Source: an uncultured Pelagibacteraceae bacterium (lineage in GTDB: Bacteria; Pseudomonadota; Alphaproteobacteria; Pelagibacterales; Pelagibacteraceae). Taken from it: 64,000 bases of DNA. The stretch lies in NCBI GenBank assembly GCA_902569615.1, contig CACFUX010000001.1, positions 1 to 64,000 of the forward strand, written 5' to 3'. Shown in pieces: positions 36,103 through 45,490 of the stretch (within the stretch, counting starts at the first letter, position 1; each line of letters starts with the position of its first letter). A model generated the notes under the pieces. That model was not told where the DNA came from. It saw only the letters and a list, made by a program, of their open reading frames with translations, and did not search any database. The translations under genes and the position numbers were made by a program.

Positions 36103-36975
36103 ATGAAAAGATCAACAAAAATAATATCAATAATAATTATTTTTTTCTTAATAATTGCTTCTGTGATTGTTGCGAGGACTATGATTGGAAAACATTTTCA
36201 AAAGAAATTTGGAAAAAGACCTCCTCCAGGTATTATGGTTACCGAAGTAATTGATAAAGAATTTTCAGAAAAAATTGAAACATTTGGAACTGCAGTCTCA
36301 AATAAAACCAAATCTTTTAGAATAAAGAGAGAAGATTTAATAGGAGACTTAAAATTAAATAATAACTATGTAAAAAAAGGTGATGTAATTATTAATTTAA
36401 AAAGTGGAAATATTGTAGCTCCCTTTAGTGGTGTATTAGGATACACTGGCTTAACAGAAGATATATTTGTTTCTAATAGTACATTTATTATAACTTTAGA
36501 TGACAACTCAATTATTTTTTCTGATATTAAAATTCCTGAAAATTACTCTGCAGTTATGAAAAAAGGTTTACCAATAGAAGTCAGGGTATCTAGCTACAAA
36601 AATAAAATATTTAATGGGGAAGTAAACTTTGTTTCTAGTAGAATAAATGCTGAAACTAGAAGTTTATTAACAAGAATTAAAATTAATAATAATAATTTAG
36701 AATTAATATCAGGTTCTCTTCTAGAAGTGAGCGTAAAGTTTAATTTAAGAAACTCACTCAGTATTCCAGATACAAGCGTAATGATGGAAGGAGAAAAGGC
36801 CTACGTATACAAAGTATCAAAAGATAATGTGGTAAATAAAACTGAAATAAAAGTTGGTTTAAGAAGTGAAGGTAGCATAGAAGTTATATCTGGTCTTAAC
36901 ATTGGAGATGTAATTGTTGCAGAAGGATTAAAGAAAGTTTACCCAAGAAGTAAAATTAAACCAATCAAAAATTAA
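36103..36975 (+). CDS. RND efflux periplasmic adaptor (MFP) subunit
   Basis: A 290-residue membrane-fusion protein. It has an N-terminal membrane anchor (residues about 6-25), a half-lipoyl segment VIINLKSGNIVAPFSGVLG near 98, a beta-barrel region and a C-terminal YKVSKDNVVNKTEIKVGLR with GLNIGDVIVAEGLKKV. It is short because the coiled-coil hairpin is almost absent (the lipoyl halves lie close together). It links the RND pump to an outer-membrane channel and is directly followed by the pump gene with no gap. No TolC is adjacent. Confidence 0.88.
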   Translation: MKRSTKIISIIIIFFLIIASVIVARTMIGKHFQKKFGKRPPPGIMVTEVIDKEFSEKIETFGTAVSNKTKSFRIKREDLIGDLKLNNNYVKKGDVIINLKSGNIVAPFSGVLGYTGLTEDIFVSNSTFIITLDDNSIIFSDIKIPENYSAVMKKGLPIEVRVSSYKNKIFNGEVNFVSSRINAETRSLLTRIKINNNNLELISGSLLEVSVKFNLRNSLSIPDTSVMMEGEKAYVYKVSKDNVVNKTEIKVGLRSEGSIEVISGLNIGDVIVAEGLKKVYPRSKIKPIKN

Positions 36976-39900
36976 ATGTTTATAACTGATTTAAGTATTA
37001 GAAGACCTGTTGTTTCATGGGTTATGTCTTTAATTTTAATTGTATTTGGGCTTTTTGTTTTTTGGAAATTACCGGTAAGAGAACTTCCCTCCGGAATACA
37101 GCCTCCAGTGGTTCAGGTACAAGTTGAGTATAAATCTGCTTCTGCTCCTATAATAGATCAAGAGGTAACGCAGGTTTTAGAAGATGTCATAGGAGGAGCT
37201 GAAGGGATAAAAAATATTGATTCAAAATCTCAAAATGGAAGAAGCACTATAAAAATTGAATTTGATACTAGTATTGATTTAGATAATGCAGCTAATGACA
37301 TAAGAGAACGAGTCGCTAGAGTTGTTGATAATTTACCTTCTGAATCCGATCCACCACAAATTCTTAAACAAGCCGCAGGTTTTACTACGACAATGTGGTT
37401 AGGTCTTTCATCATCTACCTGGAGTGATTTAGAGCTTGGTGATTATGCGGAGAGGTATTTAGTTGATACATTTTCAAGTGTTAAAAATGTTGGAAGAATT
37501 CTGGTTGGGGGATTAAGAGAACTAAGTGTTAGGGTATGGGTAGATCCAATTAAATTAGCTGCAAATGACTTAACTGTTCAAGAAGTAGAAAGAGCGCTTC
37601 GAGGAGAAAATATTAGATTGCCAGCAGGAACTCTAGAAGCAAATAATATCGATCTAACTTTAAACTTAGATAAATCTTATAATAGTATTGAAAATATAAA
37701 ATTGCTGCCAATAAAAAAAACAAATAAAAAAGTAGTAGTTTTATCAGATGTAGCAAATATAGAATTTGGCCCTGTATCAGAAAAAACTTTATTTAAAGCT
37801 CAAAGCAAGAATAAACTAAATTTAAAAACAGTCGGGATTGGTATCTATGCTAAAAGTGGTGCTTCTACAGTAGAACTTTCTAATGAAATAAAAAAAAAAA
37901 TTGTAGAAGTAAAAAAAACATTACCTGAGGGTCTGGAATTGGAAATTTCATTCAATAGAGCAACTTATATTGGAGCCGCTATAAATGAAGTTTATAAAAC
38001 TTTAATAATTGCTTTTGTATTAGTTGTATTAATAATTTATTTATTTTTAGGAAATTTGAAGGCAGTAATTGTTCCTGCAATAGCTTTGCCGGTTAGCCTA
38101 ATAGCTTCCTTCCTTGGAATTTATATATTTGGACTATCAATTAATATTTTTGTTCTTTTAAGCTTTATACTTGCAATTGGAATTATTACTGATGACTCAG
38201 TAATCATGACTGATGCTATTTATAGAAGAATTGAAAATGGAGAAAATCCACTTGTTGCAGCTTATAAAGGCTCTAAACAAATAACATTTGCAATTATCGC
38301 AACTACATTAATACTGGTAGCGGTATTTTTACCTTTAATATTTATTGAAGGTATTTCGGGTAAACTTTTCAGAGAAACAGCAATTGCTCTATCATTTTCA
38401 ATTGTAATATCTTCTTTTGTGGCACTTACTTTGTCGCCGATGCTCGCAAGTAAATTTTTAGATAGAAAAAAAAATAAAAATTTTATAATACAGAAATTTG
38501 AAAAATTTTTCTTAGGTTTTTCAAAATTTTATCAAGAGACATTGAACGTGATAGTTAATAAAACTAAGATAATATCTATATTTATTTTATTTATAATCAT
38601 AGCTTCTGTTTTATTATTTAATTTTTCAAAAAAAGAACTACTACCAATGGAAGATAGAGGAGCATATCTTGTTATTGGTTTTACAGATGAAGGAAGTTCA
38701 TTTGAATATACTCAAGAAAAAGCTCAAGTTATTGAAAAAAGACTTATTCCATTATTGCAGGCTGAAGATAGCCCATACTCACGTTTTATCATGAGAGTTC
38801 CCGGATTTGGAAGCTCAGCTACTTCATATAACAGTTTTATAATTATTGCTTTGCTAGATCACTGGAAAAATAGAAAACAAGATTCTAAAACTGTAATGAG
38901 GCAAGCAATTGGAAAAATTGTAACTGTACCTCAAGCTGTAGCTTTTCCAATATCTCCACAATCAATTAGGGTTTCTAGTTATAATAAGCCAGTACAAATG
39001 GTTATTTATGGAAGTACATATGAAGAATTAGAAAATATACAAAATCAAGTAATTAGAAAACTTAGAAGAAATAAAAATTTATCTAGATTAGAATCCGATT
39101 ATTCTAGAAACAAACCTGAAGTAAAACTTGTTATAAATAAAAGCAAGGCTAAAGACTTAGGTGTTTCAACTGAAAATATTGGAAAAAGCTTGGAAACTCT
39201 ATATGGAGGAAAAAGAGTAACAACATTTAATAGATTGGGTAAGGAGTACCCAATAATTTTACAACAATACTTATCAGATAGAAGAAATAAGGATGGAATA
39301 TCAAAAATTTTTGTCAGATCAGATACTTCAGGAAAGCTTATATCTTTAGTAAACCTCGTAGATTTTAAAGAAGAAGGATCAGCTAAAGAATTAGCAAGAT
39401 ATAATAGACAGCGAGCAGTTACAATTTCAGCAAATATTTCAGAAAACTATACTCTTTCAGAGGCGATTAAATTTTTAGAAAATACAATGGGTGAAGTATC
39501 TCCAAAAAGTCAAATTACCTGGAAAGGAAAATCTGAAGAAGTAAAAGAAACAAGTAATGAGCTATTCATCATTTTTGCTTTAGCATTATTAACTGCTTAT
39601 CTAGTGATGGCAGCTACTTTTAATTCATTTATTCATCCATTTATAATTATACTTACTGTACCTCTTGCGATTTTTGGTGGTTTAGTTTTTATTTTATTTT
39701 TAAATAGTTCAGTAAATATCTTCTCTCAAATTGCACTAATTATACTTATAGGAATATCCACTAAGAATAGTATACTAATAGTTGACTATGCTAATCAAAT
39801 CAGAACAACAGGAAAAAATATAGAAACAGCGGTCAAAGAAGCATGTAATATAAGATTTAGACCTATTATTATGACATCTTTAAGTACCATGATAGCAATG

Positions 39901-40098
39901 TTGCCACTTGTCATTGGAAATATTGGTCCAGGAGCTGGAGAAGGATCTAGATTAGCGGTTGGTGCCACAATTTTAGGAGGAATGATAATTTCTACATTCT
40001 TTACTTTATATGTAACTCCTACTATGTATTTATCTTTAGCAAAAAATACAAAAAGAATAGATGCAGTTGATATAGAACTAAAAAAAGAACTTCGTTAA
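36976..40098 (+). CDS. RND family efflux pump permease (AcrB/MexF-like)
   Basis: A 1040-residue inner-membrane proton/drug antiporter, normal RND length. It starts MFITDLSIRRPVVSWVMSL, the typical first helix. Visible are AIGIITDDSVIMTDAIYRRIENG near residue 402 (TM4 DD proton-relay Asp pair), ISTKNSILIVDYANQIR near 932 (the TM10 Lys-type region) and RPIIMTSLSTMIAMLPLVIG near 962. Two large periplasmic loops (about 30-335 and 555-865) form the docking and porter domains. Substrate range is unknown; the pump overlaps the convergent SLT gene by 4 bp. Confidence 0.95.
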   Translation: MFITDLSIRRPVVSWVMSLILIVFGLFVFWKLPVRELPSGIQPPVVQVQVEYKSASAPIIDQEVTQVLEDVIGGAEGIKNIDSKSQNGRSTIKIEFDTSIDLDNAANDIRERVARVVDNLPSESDPPQILKQAAGFTTTMWLGLSSSTWSDLELGDYAERYLVDTFSSVKNVGRILVGGLRELSVRVWVDPIKLAANDLTVQEVERALRGENIRLPAGTLEANNIDLTLNLDKSYNSIENIKLLPIKKTNKKVVVLSDVANIEFGPVSEKTLFKAQSKNKLNLKTVGIGIYAKSGASTVELSNEIKKKIVEVKKTLPEGLELEISFNRATYIGAAINEVYKTLIIAFVLVVLIIYLFLGNLKAVIVPAIALPVSLIASFLGIYIFGLSINIFVLLSFILAIGIITDDSVIMTDAIYRRIENGENPLVAAYKGSKQITFAIIATTLILVAVFLPLIFIEGISGKLFRETAIALSFSIVISSFVALTLSPMLASKFLDRKKNKNFIIQKFEKFFLGFSKFYQETLNVIVNKTKIISIFILFIIIASVLLFNFSKKELLPMEDRGAYLVIGFTDEGSSFEYTQEKAQVIEKRLIPLLQAEDSPYSRFIMRVPGFGSSATSYNSFIIIALLDHWKNRKQDSKTVMRQAIGKIVTVPQAVAFPISPQSIRVSSYNKPVQMVIYGSTYEELENIQNQVIRKLRRNKNLSRLESDYSRNKPEVKLVINKSKAKDLGVSTENIGKSLETLYGGKRVTTFNRLGKEYPIILQQYLSDRRNKDGISKIFVRSDTSGKLISLVNLVDFKEEGSAKELARYNRQRAVTISANISENYTLSEAIKFLENTMGEVSPKSQITWKGKSEEVKETSNELFIIFALALLTAYLVMAATFNSFIHPFIIILTVPLAIFGGLVFILFLNSSVNIFSQIALIILIGISTKNSILIVDYANQIRTTGKNIETAVKEACNIRFRPIIMTSLSTMIAMLPLVIGNIGPGAGEGSRLAVGATILGGMIISTFFTLYVTPTMYLSLAKNTKRIDAVDIELKKELR

Positions 40099-40703
40099 AA
40101 AATAATATATTTATTAGTACTTAATACTTTCTGACAATTAGAAAGTTGATTTTTATATTTTGAAGATTGGTTTTGTACTTTTTTTGCAATCAAAATAACT
40201 TTATTATTATTTTTATAATTTTTATAATTTCCCCAACCTTCATGATAAGCAATATATTGTCTAAAAACATCATCCTTTGATATTTTTAAGATTTTTGAAG
40301 TTTTATTTGTATACCAACCAATAAAATCAACACTATCTTTAAATCTAGCTCTGGTAGCTAAAGGTTTATTATTTTCTTTTTTGTATTGCTCCCAAGTACC
40401 TTTAACAGCTTGAGAATAACCAAAAGAACTTGAAGGCCTTTTGTAAGGTATAACCTTGAATAATTTTAATCTTTTTGGTTTTGCAAGCCAATCAAAATCA
40501 GACTCCATTTTTATAAAAGCTAACTGTAAATGAACTGGTGTTCCCCACTTTTTTTCTGTTTTTTTAACATGCTTATACCAAAAATATCTTTCAGAAAATA
40601 TTGAGCATCCATCAGCAGTATTTTTAGGAATTGAAGAACATCCAGAAGTAAATAAAAATATAATGATGAAAATACTATTTAAAATCTGATTTTGCTTTTT
40701 CAT
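40095..40703 (-). CDS. Lipoprotein with lytic transglycosylase SLT domain
   Basis: The track begins at 40736; the ATG at 40703 gives MKKQNQILNSIFIIIFLFTS then the lipobox TSGC, so I favour that start (202 residues). The SLT fold shows the catalytic Glu in LAFIKMESDFDW, SSSFGYSQAVKGTWEQYKK (the GLMQ-like segment, here GYSQ), and AYHEGWGNYKNY. It should cleave peptidoglycan glycan strands at the outer membrane's inner face. It overlaps the zeta-subunit gene by 29 bp with the shorter start. Confidence 0.82.
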   Translation of the reverse strand: MKKQNQILNSIFIIIFLFTSGCSSIPKNTADGCSIFSERYFWYKHVKKTEKKWGTPVHLQLAFIKMESDFDWLAKPKRLKLFKVIPYKRPSSSFGYSQAVKGTWEQYKKENNKPLATRARFKDSVDFIGWYTNKTSKILKISKDDVFRQYIAYHEGWGNYKNYKNNNKVILIAKKVQNQSSKYKNQLSNCQKVLSTNKYIIF

Positions 40704-40983
40704 TAAGCTCATCCATTTTTTTTCTAATATCTTCATCAGAAATATTATAATCTTTTAAATCATATTTTATTTTTCTAAAAACATCTTCATCGCCTGCTTC
40801 AGCAAAATCTGCTTTTATTACAGATTGAATATATTCTTTTTCTTTGCTTTGATCATAACCCAAAATCTTAGATGCCCATTCACCTAAATATTTATTTCTT
40901 CTAGCACTTACTTTAAATTGAAGCTCTTGATCATGTGCAAATTTTTTCTCAAAGCTTTTTTCTCTTTCATCAAATGAACTCAT
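40675..40983 (-). CDS. ATPase zeta subunit (DUF1476 family)
   Basis: The ATG at 40983 gives MSSFDEREKSFEKKFAHDQE (102 residues), matching the alphaproteobacterial DUF1476 start better than the longer track ORF. The family pattern FKVSARRNKYLGEWASKILGY and VIKADFAEAGDEDVFRKIKYDL is clear. DUF1476 proteins are the zeta subunit, a natural inhibitor of the F1Fo-ATPase known from Paracoccus denitrificans, where the N-terminal region blocks rotation. Its role may differ in other lineages; inhibition of ATP hydrolysis here is inferred from family. Confidence 0.85.
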   Translation of the reverse strand: MSSFDEREKSFEKKFAHDQELQFKVSARRNKYLGEWASKILGYDQSKEKEYIQSVIKADFAEAGDEDVFRKIKYDLKDYNISDEDIRKKMDELNEKAKSDFK

Positions 40984-41345
40984 TTTTTTCTCCAAAAATT
41001 AAATAAAATTAATATAAAAATAGATATTAAAACTCCAGCAATATTACCAAACAAGTCAGAAAATTGAAATGATCTGTTTGGAATAAACAAATGAAATAAT
41101 TCAAGAATTATAGAGATTATAATTAAGTATAAAATGATTTTTTTTAAATTTTTGAAATAGCTTATCAAACCCAATAAAGATAACAGAACAAAAGCATACA
41201 AATGGTTTGCTGAAACTATAAAATCAGTTGATATTTGGGGTTGCTTTGAAAAATCATTATAAATTAAAAAACCTAGTAAACTTCCTGGATAAATATATAA
41301 AAATACAAATATAATGTTTGAAATATGAAATATTATTTTTGTCAT
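40980..41345 (-). CDS. VanZ-like family membrane protein
   Basis: A 121-residue protein with four hydrophobic helices and the VanZ-like signature ELFHLFIPNRSFQFSDLFGN at about residues 81-100. VanZ relatives are linked to glycopeptide tolerance in Gram-positive bacteria, but in proteobacteria the role is unknown. It overlaps the corrected zeta-subunit start by 4 bp and is divergent from gpmA. Confidence 0.8.
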   Translation of the reverse strand: MTKIIFHISNIIFVFLYIYPGSLLGFLIYNDFSKQPQISTDFIVSANHLYAFVLLSLLGLISYFKNLKKIILYLIIISIILELFHLFIPNRSFQFSDLFGNIAGVLISIFILILFNFWRKK

Positions 41346-41377
41346 TTGTTAATTTATCTTATATTTAAATTTAAAGT

Positions 41378-42094
41378 ATGAGTCATTTATTTTTAGTACG
41401 TCATGGACAAAGTGAATGGAATTTAGAAAAAAAATTCACTGGATGGGTAGATGTAGAGTTAACAGCAAACGGAAAATTAGAAGCTTGTAAATCTGGTGAG
41501 CTTATTAAAGAACTTAATATAAATTTAGATCACTTTTTTTGTTCTTATCAAAAAAGAGCTATAGAAACTCTTAACTTAATATTAAATACCTTAAGAATCA
41601 AAAATGATAAAATAGTTAAGGCTTGGGAGCTAAATGAAAGACATTATGGTGCTTTAACTGGTTTGAACAAAGATGAAATGAAAAAAACTTTAGGAGAAGA
41701 TAAAGTTTTAGAATTCAGAAGATCTTGGGATATTAGACCAGAACCATTAAATAAAAATAATCCCTACCATCCTATAAATATGGAAATTTATAAAAATATA
41801 CCAAAAGATAAAATTCCTGATACTGAGTCTTTAAAAGATACTTATCAAAGAGTTGTTCCTTATTTTGAGAAAAATATTTTGGATAAATTAAATAAAAATA
41901 TAATTATTGCTGCGCATGGAAATTCAATAAGAGCTTTATGTAAATATTTGTTTAATATTAATAATGAAAAAATTTCAAAACTAGAAATTCCAACAGGTAA
42001 TCCTTTGATAATTAAATTTGATAATAATAAAAAAGCTAAAGAGGCTAAGTATTTAGATAAAAAAAGAGCTAGAGATTTAATTATTTTTAGCTAA
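41378..42094 (+). CDS. gpmA: 2,3-bisphosphoglycerate-dependent phosphoglycerate mutase
   Basis: A 238-residue enzyme that interconverts 3- and 2-phosphoglycerate. It begins MSHLFLVRHGQSEWNLEKKF, with the phosphorylated His in RHG, then GWVDVELTANG, ELNERHYGALTGLNK near 85, and the second His in IIAAHGNSIRALCKYL near 177. All catalytic residues are visible. It is a single plus-strand gene whose 3' end overlaps the convergent murU by 18 bp. Confidence 0.96.
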   Translation: MSHLFLVRHGQSEWNLEKKFTGWVDVELTANGKLEACKSGELIKELNINLDHFFCSYQKRAIETLNLILNTLRIKNDKIVKAWELNERHYGALTGLNKDEMKKTLGEDKVLEFRRSWDIRPEPLNKNNPYHPINMEIYKNIPKDKIPDTESLKDTYQRVVPYFEKNILDKLNKNIIIAAHGNSIRALCKYLFNINNEKISKLEIPTGNPLIIKFDNNKKAKEAKYLDKKRARDLIIFS

Positions 42095-42769
42095 TTTATT
42101 GTATATTTCCAAATCAGTTAAATGAATAAAAGCCTCTTTACTTTCAAAACCATACAACATTTTATTTTTTATTGCATTATCCCAAATTTTAGTAATTGAA
42201 AATGGCATCACTTTTTTGTTTTCAAACAAACTTTTATTAATAATTTGCAGACCAGTATATATAAAATTATTTTCTTTATTTCTTAAAAGTAGTTCATTAC
42301 TTAAAGAAAAATCACCTTTCATTCTTTGGTCAAAGCTTTTTTCTTTATTAACAATCATTAATAAATTTTTAATTTTATTTTCAAAATAATAGTTGATCAT
42401 ATTAATTGTAATATCTAAATAGTTATCACCCCACAAAGTATCAGGATTTAAAACAATAAAATTTTTTTCATTTGATTTGTTTATTAGATTCATAATACCG
42501 CCTCCTGTATCTAAAATTTCATCACCGTCGTTTAAAATTTCAATTTTTGCATTTGATTTATAATTTAATAGAAAATCACTAATTTTTTTATGAAGGTAAA
42601 AAGTATTAATTTTTATATTTTTTATTTCCAATTTTTCTAAAAAATTTATTGAATTTTCTAACAAAGTAATTTCATTAATTTTGATTAGAGGTTTTGGAAT
42701 TTTTAAAGTAATTGGATTTAAACGTTTTCCAAAACCAGCACATAGGATTAATGCAGTATTAATTTTCAT
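42077..42769 (-). CDS. murU: MurU-type nucleotidyltransferase (MurNAc-1-phosphate uridylyltransferase)
   Basis: A 230-residue sugar-phosphate nucleotidyltransferase. It starts TALILCAGFGKRLNPITLKI followed by PKPLIKI, the NTP-binding signature, and has NDGDEILDTGGGIMN near 86 and VLNPDTLWGDNYLD near 111, the metal-binding Asp. Next to AmgK this is MurU, which makes UDP-MurNAc from MurNAc-1-P in the cell-wall recycling route that bypasses de novo UDP-MurNAc synthesis. It lies 1 bp downstream of amgK. Confidence 0.9.
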   Translation of the reverse strand: MKINTALILCAGFGKRLNPITLKIPKPLIKINEITLLENSINFLEKLEIKNIKINTFYLHKKISDFLLNYKSNAKIEILNDGDEILDTGGGIMNLINKSNEKNFIVLNPDTLWGDNYLDITINMINYYFENKIKNLLMIVNKEKSFDQRMKGDFSLSNELLLRNKENNFIYTGLQIINKSLFENKKVMPFSITKIWDNAIKNKMLYGFESKEAFIHLTDLEIYNKLAKNN

Positions 42770-42770
42770 A

Positions 42771-43709
42771 TTAACATCTTTCTTTTTTTGAAAAGTACTT
42801 ATCTAAAATATTTTTTAGCTCTATAAATTTCTTATTATTTTCTGTTCTTAGTTCAATTAATTTCCATGCATAAGGTATTAATTTTAAATAATCATTTTTA
42901 TTATCTCTAATTGATAATCTTGTAAAAATACCAATTATTTTTAAATTTCTTAAAACTGACAATATATCGAAGTCATTTTTAAAATTTACAACATTTATTT
43001 TTTTATTAGTTTTAATATATTCTTCAAAAATACTTTTTTTAAGACTCATGCTAGTTTTGAGTCTCACATCGTCTATTAATGAAGCAAGATCATATGCCAT
43101 ATTACCAAAAACAGCATCCTGGTTATCTATAATGCACAAATTTTTATTTTTAATCATTAAGTTAGAAAGATGGAAATCTCTGTGAACAAATGTTTTATTT
43201 CTAAATTTAATCTTATTGATTAATTTTTTAAAAATTAAAAGCAGTTTCTTTTTTAAGAAATTTTGATTATTTTTTTTAATTTTTTTAGGAATATACCATT
43301 CTAAAAATAGTTTAGTCTCATTGAGAAGAATTTTTTTTGAATATTTTGGCACAAAGTAATTTGAACCAAGAAATGTTTTTATTTTATTAGTTTTTATTTT
43401 TTGTAACAAATTTAATAGTTTAATTATTTTTTTATAATAAAATAATTTTTTTTTATTTTTCTTTTTTAATTCTTTATAAGCTGTGAGGTTGCCAAAATCT
43501 TCTATTTCGATATATTTTGATTTATAATTTTGACTAATTAACTTTGGTGCTTTAATTTTATTCTTTATTAAAATTTTATTAATAGCATCATATATTAATA
43601 AATTTTTTCTAGTATCTTTTTTGCTTAGTACAATAATTATATTTTTTCTTCTATAAAATTTTCTAAAAGAAGCATCCCCAGATAACAATTTCAATTTACT
43701 TAAATTCAT
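42771..43709 (-). CDS. amgK: AmgK-type N-acetylmuramate/N-acetylglucosamine kinase
   Basis: A 312-residue kinase of the aminoglycoside-phosphotransferase fold. The catalytic loop FVHRDFHLSNLMI (about 177-189) and Mg-binding IIDNQDAVFGNMAYDLASLI (about 195-214) are intact; the N-terminal segment LSGDASFRKFYR is the typical AmgK opening. With MurU it forms the anomeric cell-wall recycling pathway known from Pseudomonas and found in many alphaproteobacteria. It overlaps tsaE by 14 bp. Confidence 0.9.
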   Translation of the reverse strand: MNLSKLKLLSGDASFRKFYRRKNIIIVLSKKDTRKNLLIYDAINKILIKNKIKAPKLISQNYKSKYIEIEDFGNLTAYKELKKKNKKKLFYYKKIIKLLNLLQKIKTNKIKTFLGSNYFVPKYSKKILLNETKLFLEWYIPKKIKKNNQNFLKKKLLLIFKKLINKIKFRNKTFVHRDFHLSNLMIKNKNLCIIDNQDAVFGNMAYDLASLIDDVRLKTSMSLKKSIFEEYIKTNKKINVVNFKNDFDILSVLRNLKIIGIFTRLSIRDNKNDYLKLIPYAWKLIELRTENNKKFIELKNILDKYFSKKERC

Positions 43710-44193
43710 TAATTATTTCTTTTCTATATTCAGAAAATATTTCTAAATTTCTTCGTTTAAAATCATCTTCATAACTAAAATATAATTCGATTATTTTTTT
43801 AGGTTTATTAAAAATTATTTCAGGCCATTCGACAAAAGTAACTATTTCTTTATTATCCTCAAATATTCCAATATTGAATAGCTCTTTTGGGTCTTTAACT
43901 TTAAATAAATCATAATGATTTACAATAATTTCATCAATTTTATATTCATTTACAATATTAAATGTTGGACTCGGAACTTCTGTTAGTTTAAGTTTTTTTT
44001 TAGTTTGTAAACTATTAATTAAATATTTTATGAAAGTTGTTTTGCCTACGCCTATTTCACCATAGAAAAAAATAATATCACCTCTTTTAATAAAATTTGA
44101 AAATTTTTTAGAAATAAGTTCTGTATTTTTTTCTAAACTAATATCAATCTTGCTACTTTTAGTAGCGATAAGCATCTGGTTTATAAGGTCCAT
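43696..44193 (-). CDS. tsaE: tRNA threonylcarbamoyladenosine biosynthesis ATPase TsaE
   Basis: A 165-residue P-loop protein (slightly shorter if it starts at the Met at 44175). It shows Walker [15 protein letters not shown] near residue 45, [13 protein letters not shown] near 75 and the Asp/Trp motif VNHYDLFK and FVEWPEII near 92-125. It drives the TsaBCDE complex that modifies A37 of ANN-decoding tRNAs. Both candidate starts overlap the ahcY 3' end (35 or 17 bp); position between ahcY and amgK is conserved in alphaproteobacteria. Confidence 0.93.
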   Translation of the reverse strand: MDLINQMLIATKSSKIDISLEKNTELISKKFSNFIKRGDIIFFYGEIGVGKTTFIKYLINSLQTKKKLKLTEVPSPTFNIVNEYKIDEIIVNHYDLFKVKDPKELFNIGIFEDNKEIVTFVEWPEIIFNKPKKIIELYFSYEDDFKRRNLEIFSEYRKEIINEFK

Positions 44194-45445
44194 CAGGTGT
44201 TACACTGATATAATCTGCCTGGTCTTTAGACATTTTCGTAAGTTTAGCACCTACTTTTTCTAAGTGTAATCTAGCAACTTTTTCATCTAGATGTTTTGGC
44301 AAAACGTAAACTTTTTTTTCATACTTATCAGAATTATTCCATAGCTCTATCTGAGCTGTCACCTGGTTAGTAAACGAAGCGCTCATTACAAAACTTGGAT
44401 GTCCAGTAGCACATCCTAAGTTAACCAATCTTCCTTCGGCAAGTAATATTATTCTTTTATTGCTTGGTAATGTTATTTCATGAACTTGTGGCTTAATTTC
44501 ATCCCATTTATAATTTTTCAAAGCCTCAACTTGAATTTCATTATCGAAATGTCCAATATTACAAAGTATAGCTCTATCTTTCATTTCTCTCATATGATCT
44601 GCTGTTACTATGTCTTTGTTTCCTGTGGCTGTAACAACTATATCTGCCTCTTTAATCATTTCATCCATAAGAACTACTTCATAACCTTCCATTGCAGCTT
44701 GTAGTGCACATATTGGATCAGTTTCAGTAACCATTACTCTTGCTCCACTCTGCCTCAATGAAGCAGCGCTTCCTTTCCCAACATCACCAAATCCTGCAAC
44801 GATTGCGACTTTCCCTGACATCATTACATCAGTTGCTCTTTTTATTCCATCCACCAAACTTTCTCTGCAACCATACAAATTATCAAATTTAGATTTTGTA
44901 ACCGAGTCATTTACATTAATAGCTGGAACTAATAGTGTTCCTTGAGATTCCATCTTTTTAAGTGCAAGTACCCCTGTTGTTGTTTCTTCAGACAATCCTT
45001 TAATATCTTTTAGTAAATCTTTATAATCTTTATGCATAAGCGCAGTTAAGTCACCACCGTCATCAAGAATCATATTTGGTTTCCAATCTTTCTTTCCTTC
45101 AATTGTTTGTTTAACACACCACCAATATTCATCCTCAGTCTCACCTTTCCATGCAAAAACTGGAATGCCTACCTTTGCAATAGCTGCTGCTGCATGATCT
45201 TGAGTTGAAAAAATATTACATGAAGACCATCTTACCTCAGCTCCTAGATCTACAAGTGTTTCAATAAGAACCGCTGTTTGAATTGTCATGTGAAGACATC
45301 CTAAAATCCTTGCTCCTTTAAGTGGATTTTTACCTTTATATTCTTTTCTTAATGCCATTAAACCTGGCATTTCAGTTTCAGCTAGTGAAATTTCTTTTCT
45401 GCCAAATTCTGCTAGGTTTATATCTTTTACTTTGTAATCTGTCAT
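44159..45445 (-). CDS. ahcY: Adenosylhomocysteinase
   Basis: Hydrolyses S-adenosylhomocysteine to adenosine and homocysteine, recycling methylation products. It is 428 residues, close to the usual 430-470. Signatures: [16 protein letters not shown] near 49, [17 protein letters not shown] near 75, NAD-binding [16 protein letters not shown] near 215, [10 protein letters not shown] and the C-terminal [12 protein letters not shown]. It is a typical class lacking the large insertion near 150. No SAH or SAM riboswitch was seen in the 45-base upstream gap to chvG. Confidence 0.98.
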   Translation of the reverse strand: MTDYKVKDINLAEFGRKEISLAETEMPGLMALRKEYKGKNPLKGARILGCLHMTIQTAVLIETLVDLGAEVRWSSCNIFSTQDHAAAAIAKVGIPVFAWKGETEDEYWWCVKQTIEGKKDWKPNMILDDGGDLTALMHKDYKDLLKDIKGLSEETTTGVLALKKMESQGTLLVPAINVNDSVTKSKFDNLYGCRESLVDGIKRATDVMMSGKVAIVAGFGDVGKGSAASLRQSGARVMVTETDPICALQAAMEGYEVVLMDEMIKEADIVVTATGNKDIVTADHMREMKDRAILCNIGHFDNEIQVEALKNYKWDEIKPQVHEITLPSNKRIILLAEGRLVNLGCATGHPSFVMSASFTNQVTAQIELWNNSDKYEKKVYVLPKHLDEKVARLHLEKVGAKLTKMSKDQADYISVTPDGPYKPDAYRY

Positions 45446-45490
45446 GAGATTGGCCTTATAGCGACTTTATAAAATTTTAGCAACTAGTAA

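Noticed and set aside
45446-45490. SAM or SAH riboswitch before ahcY
   Set aside because: Only 45 bases separate ahcY from chvG and no aptamer-like stem with conserved core was visible.
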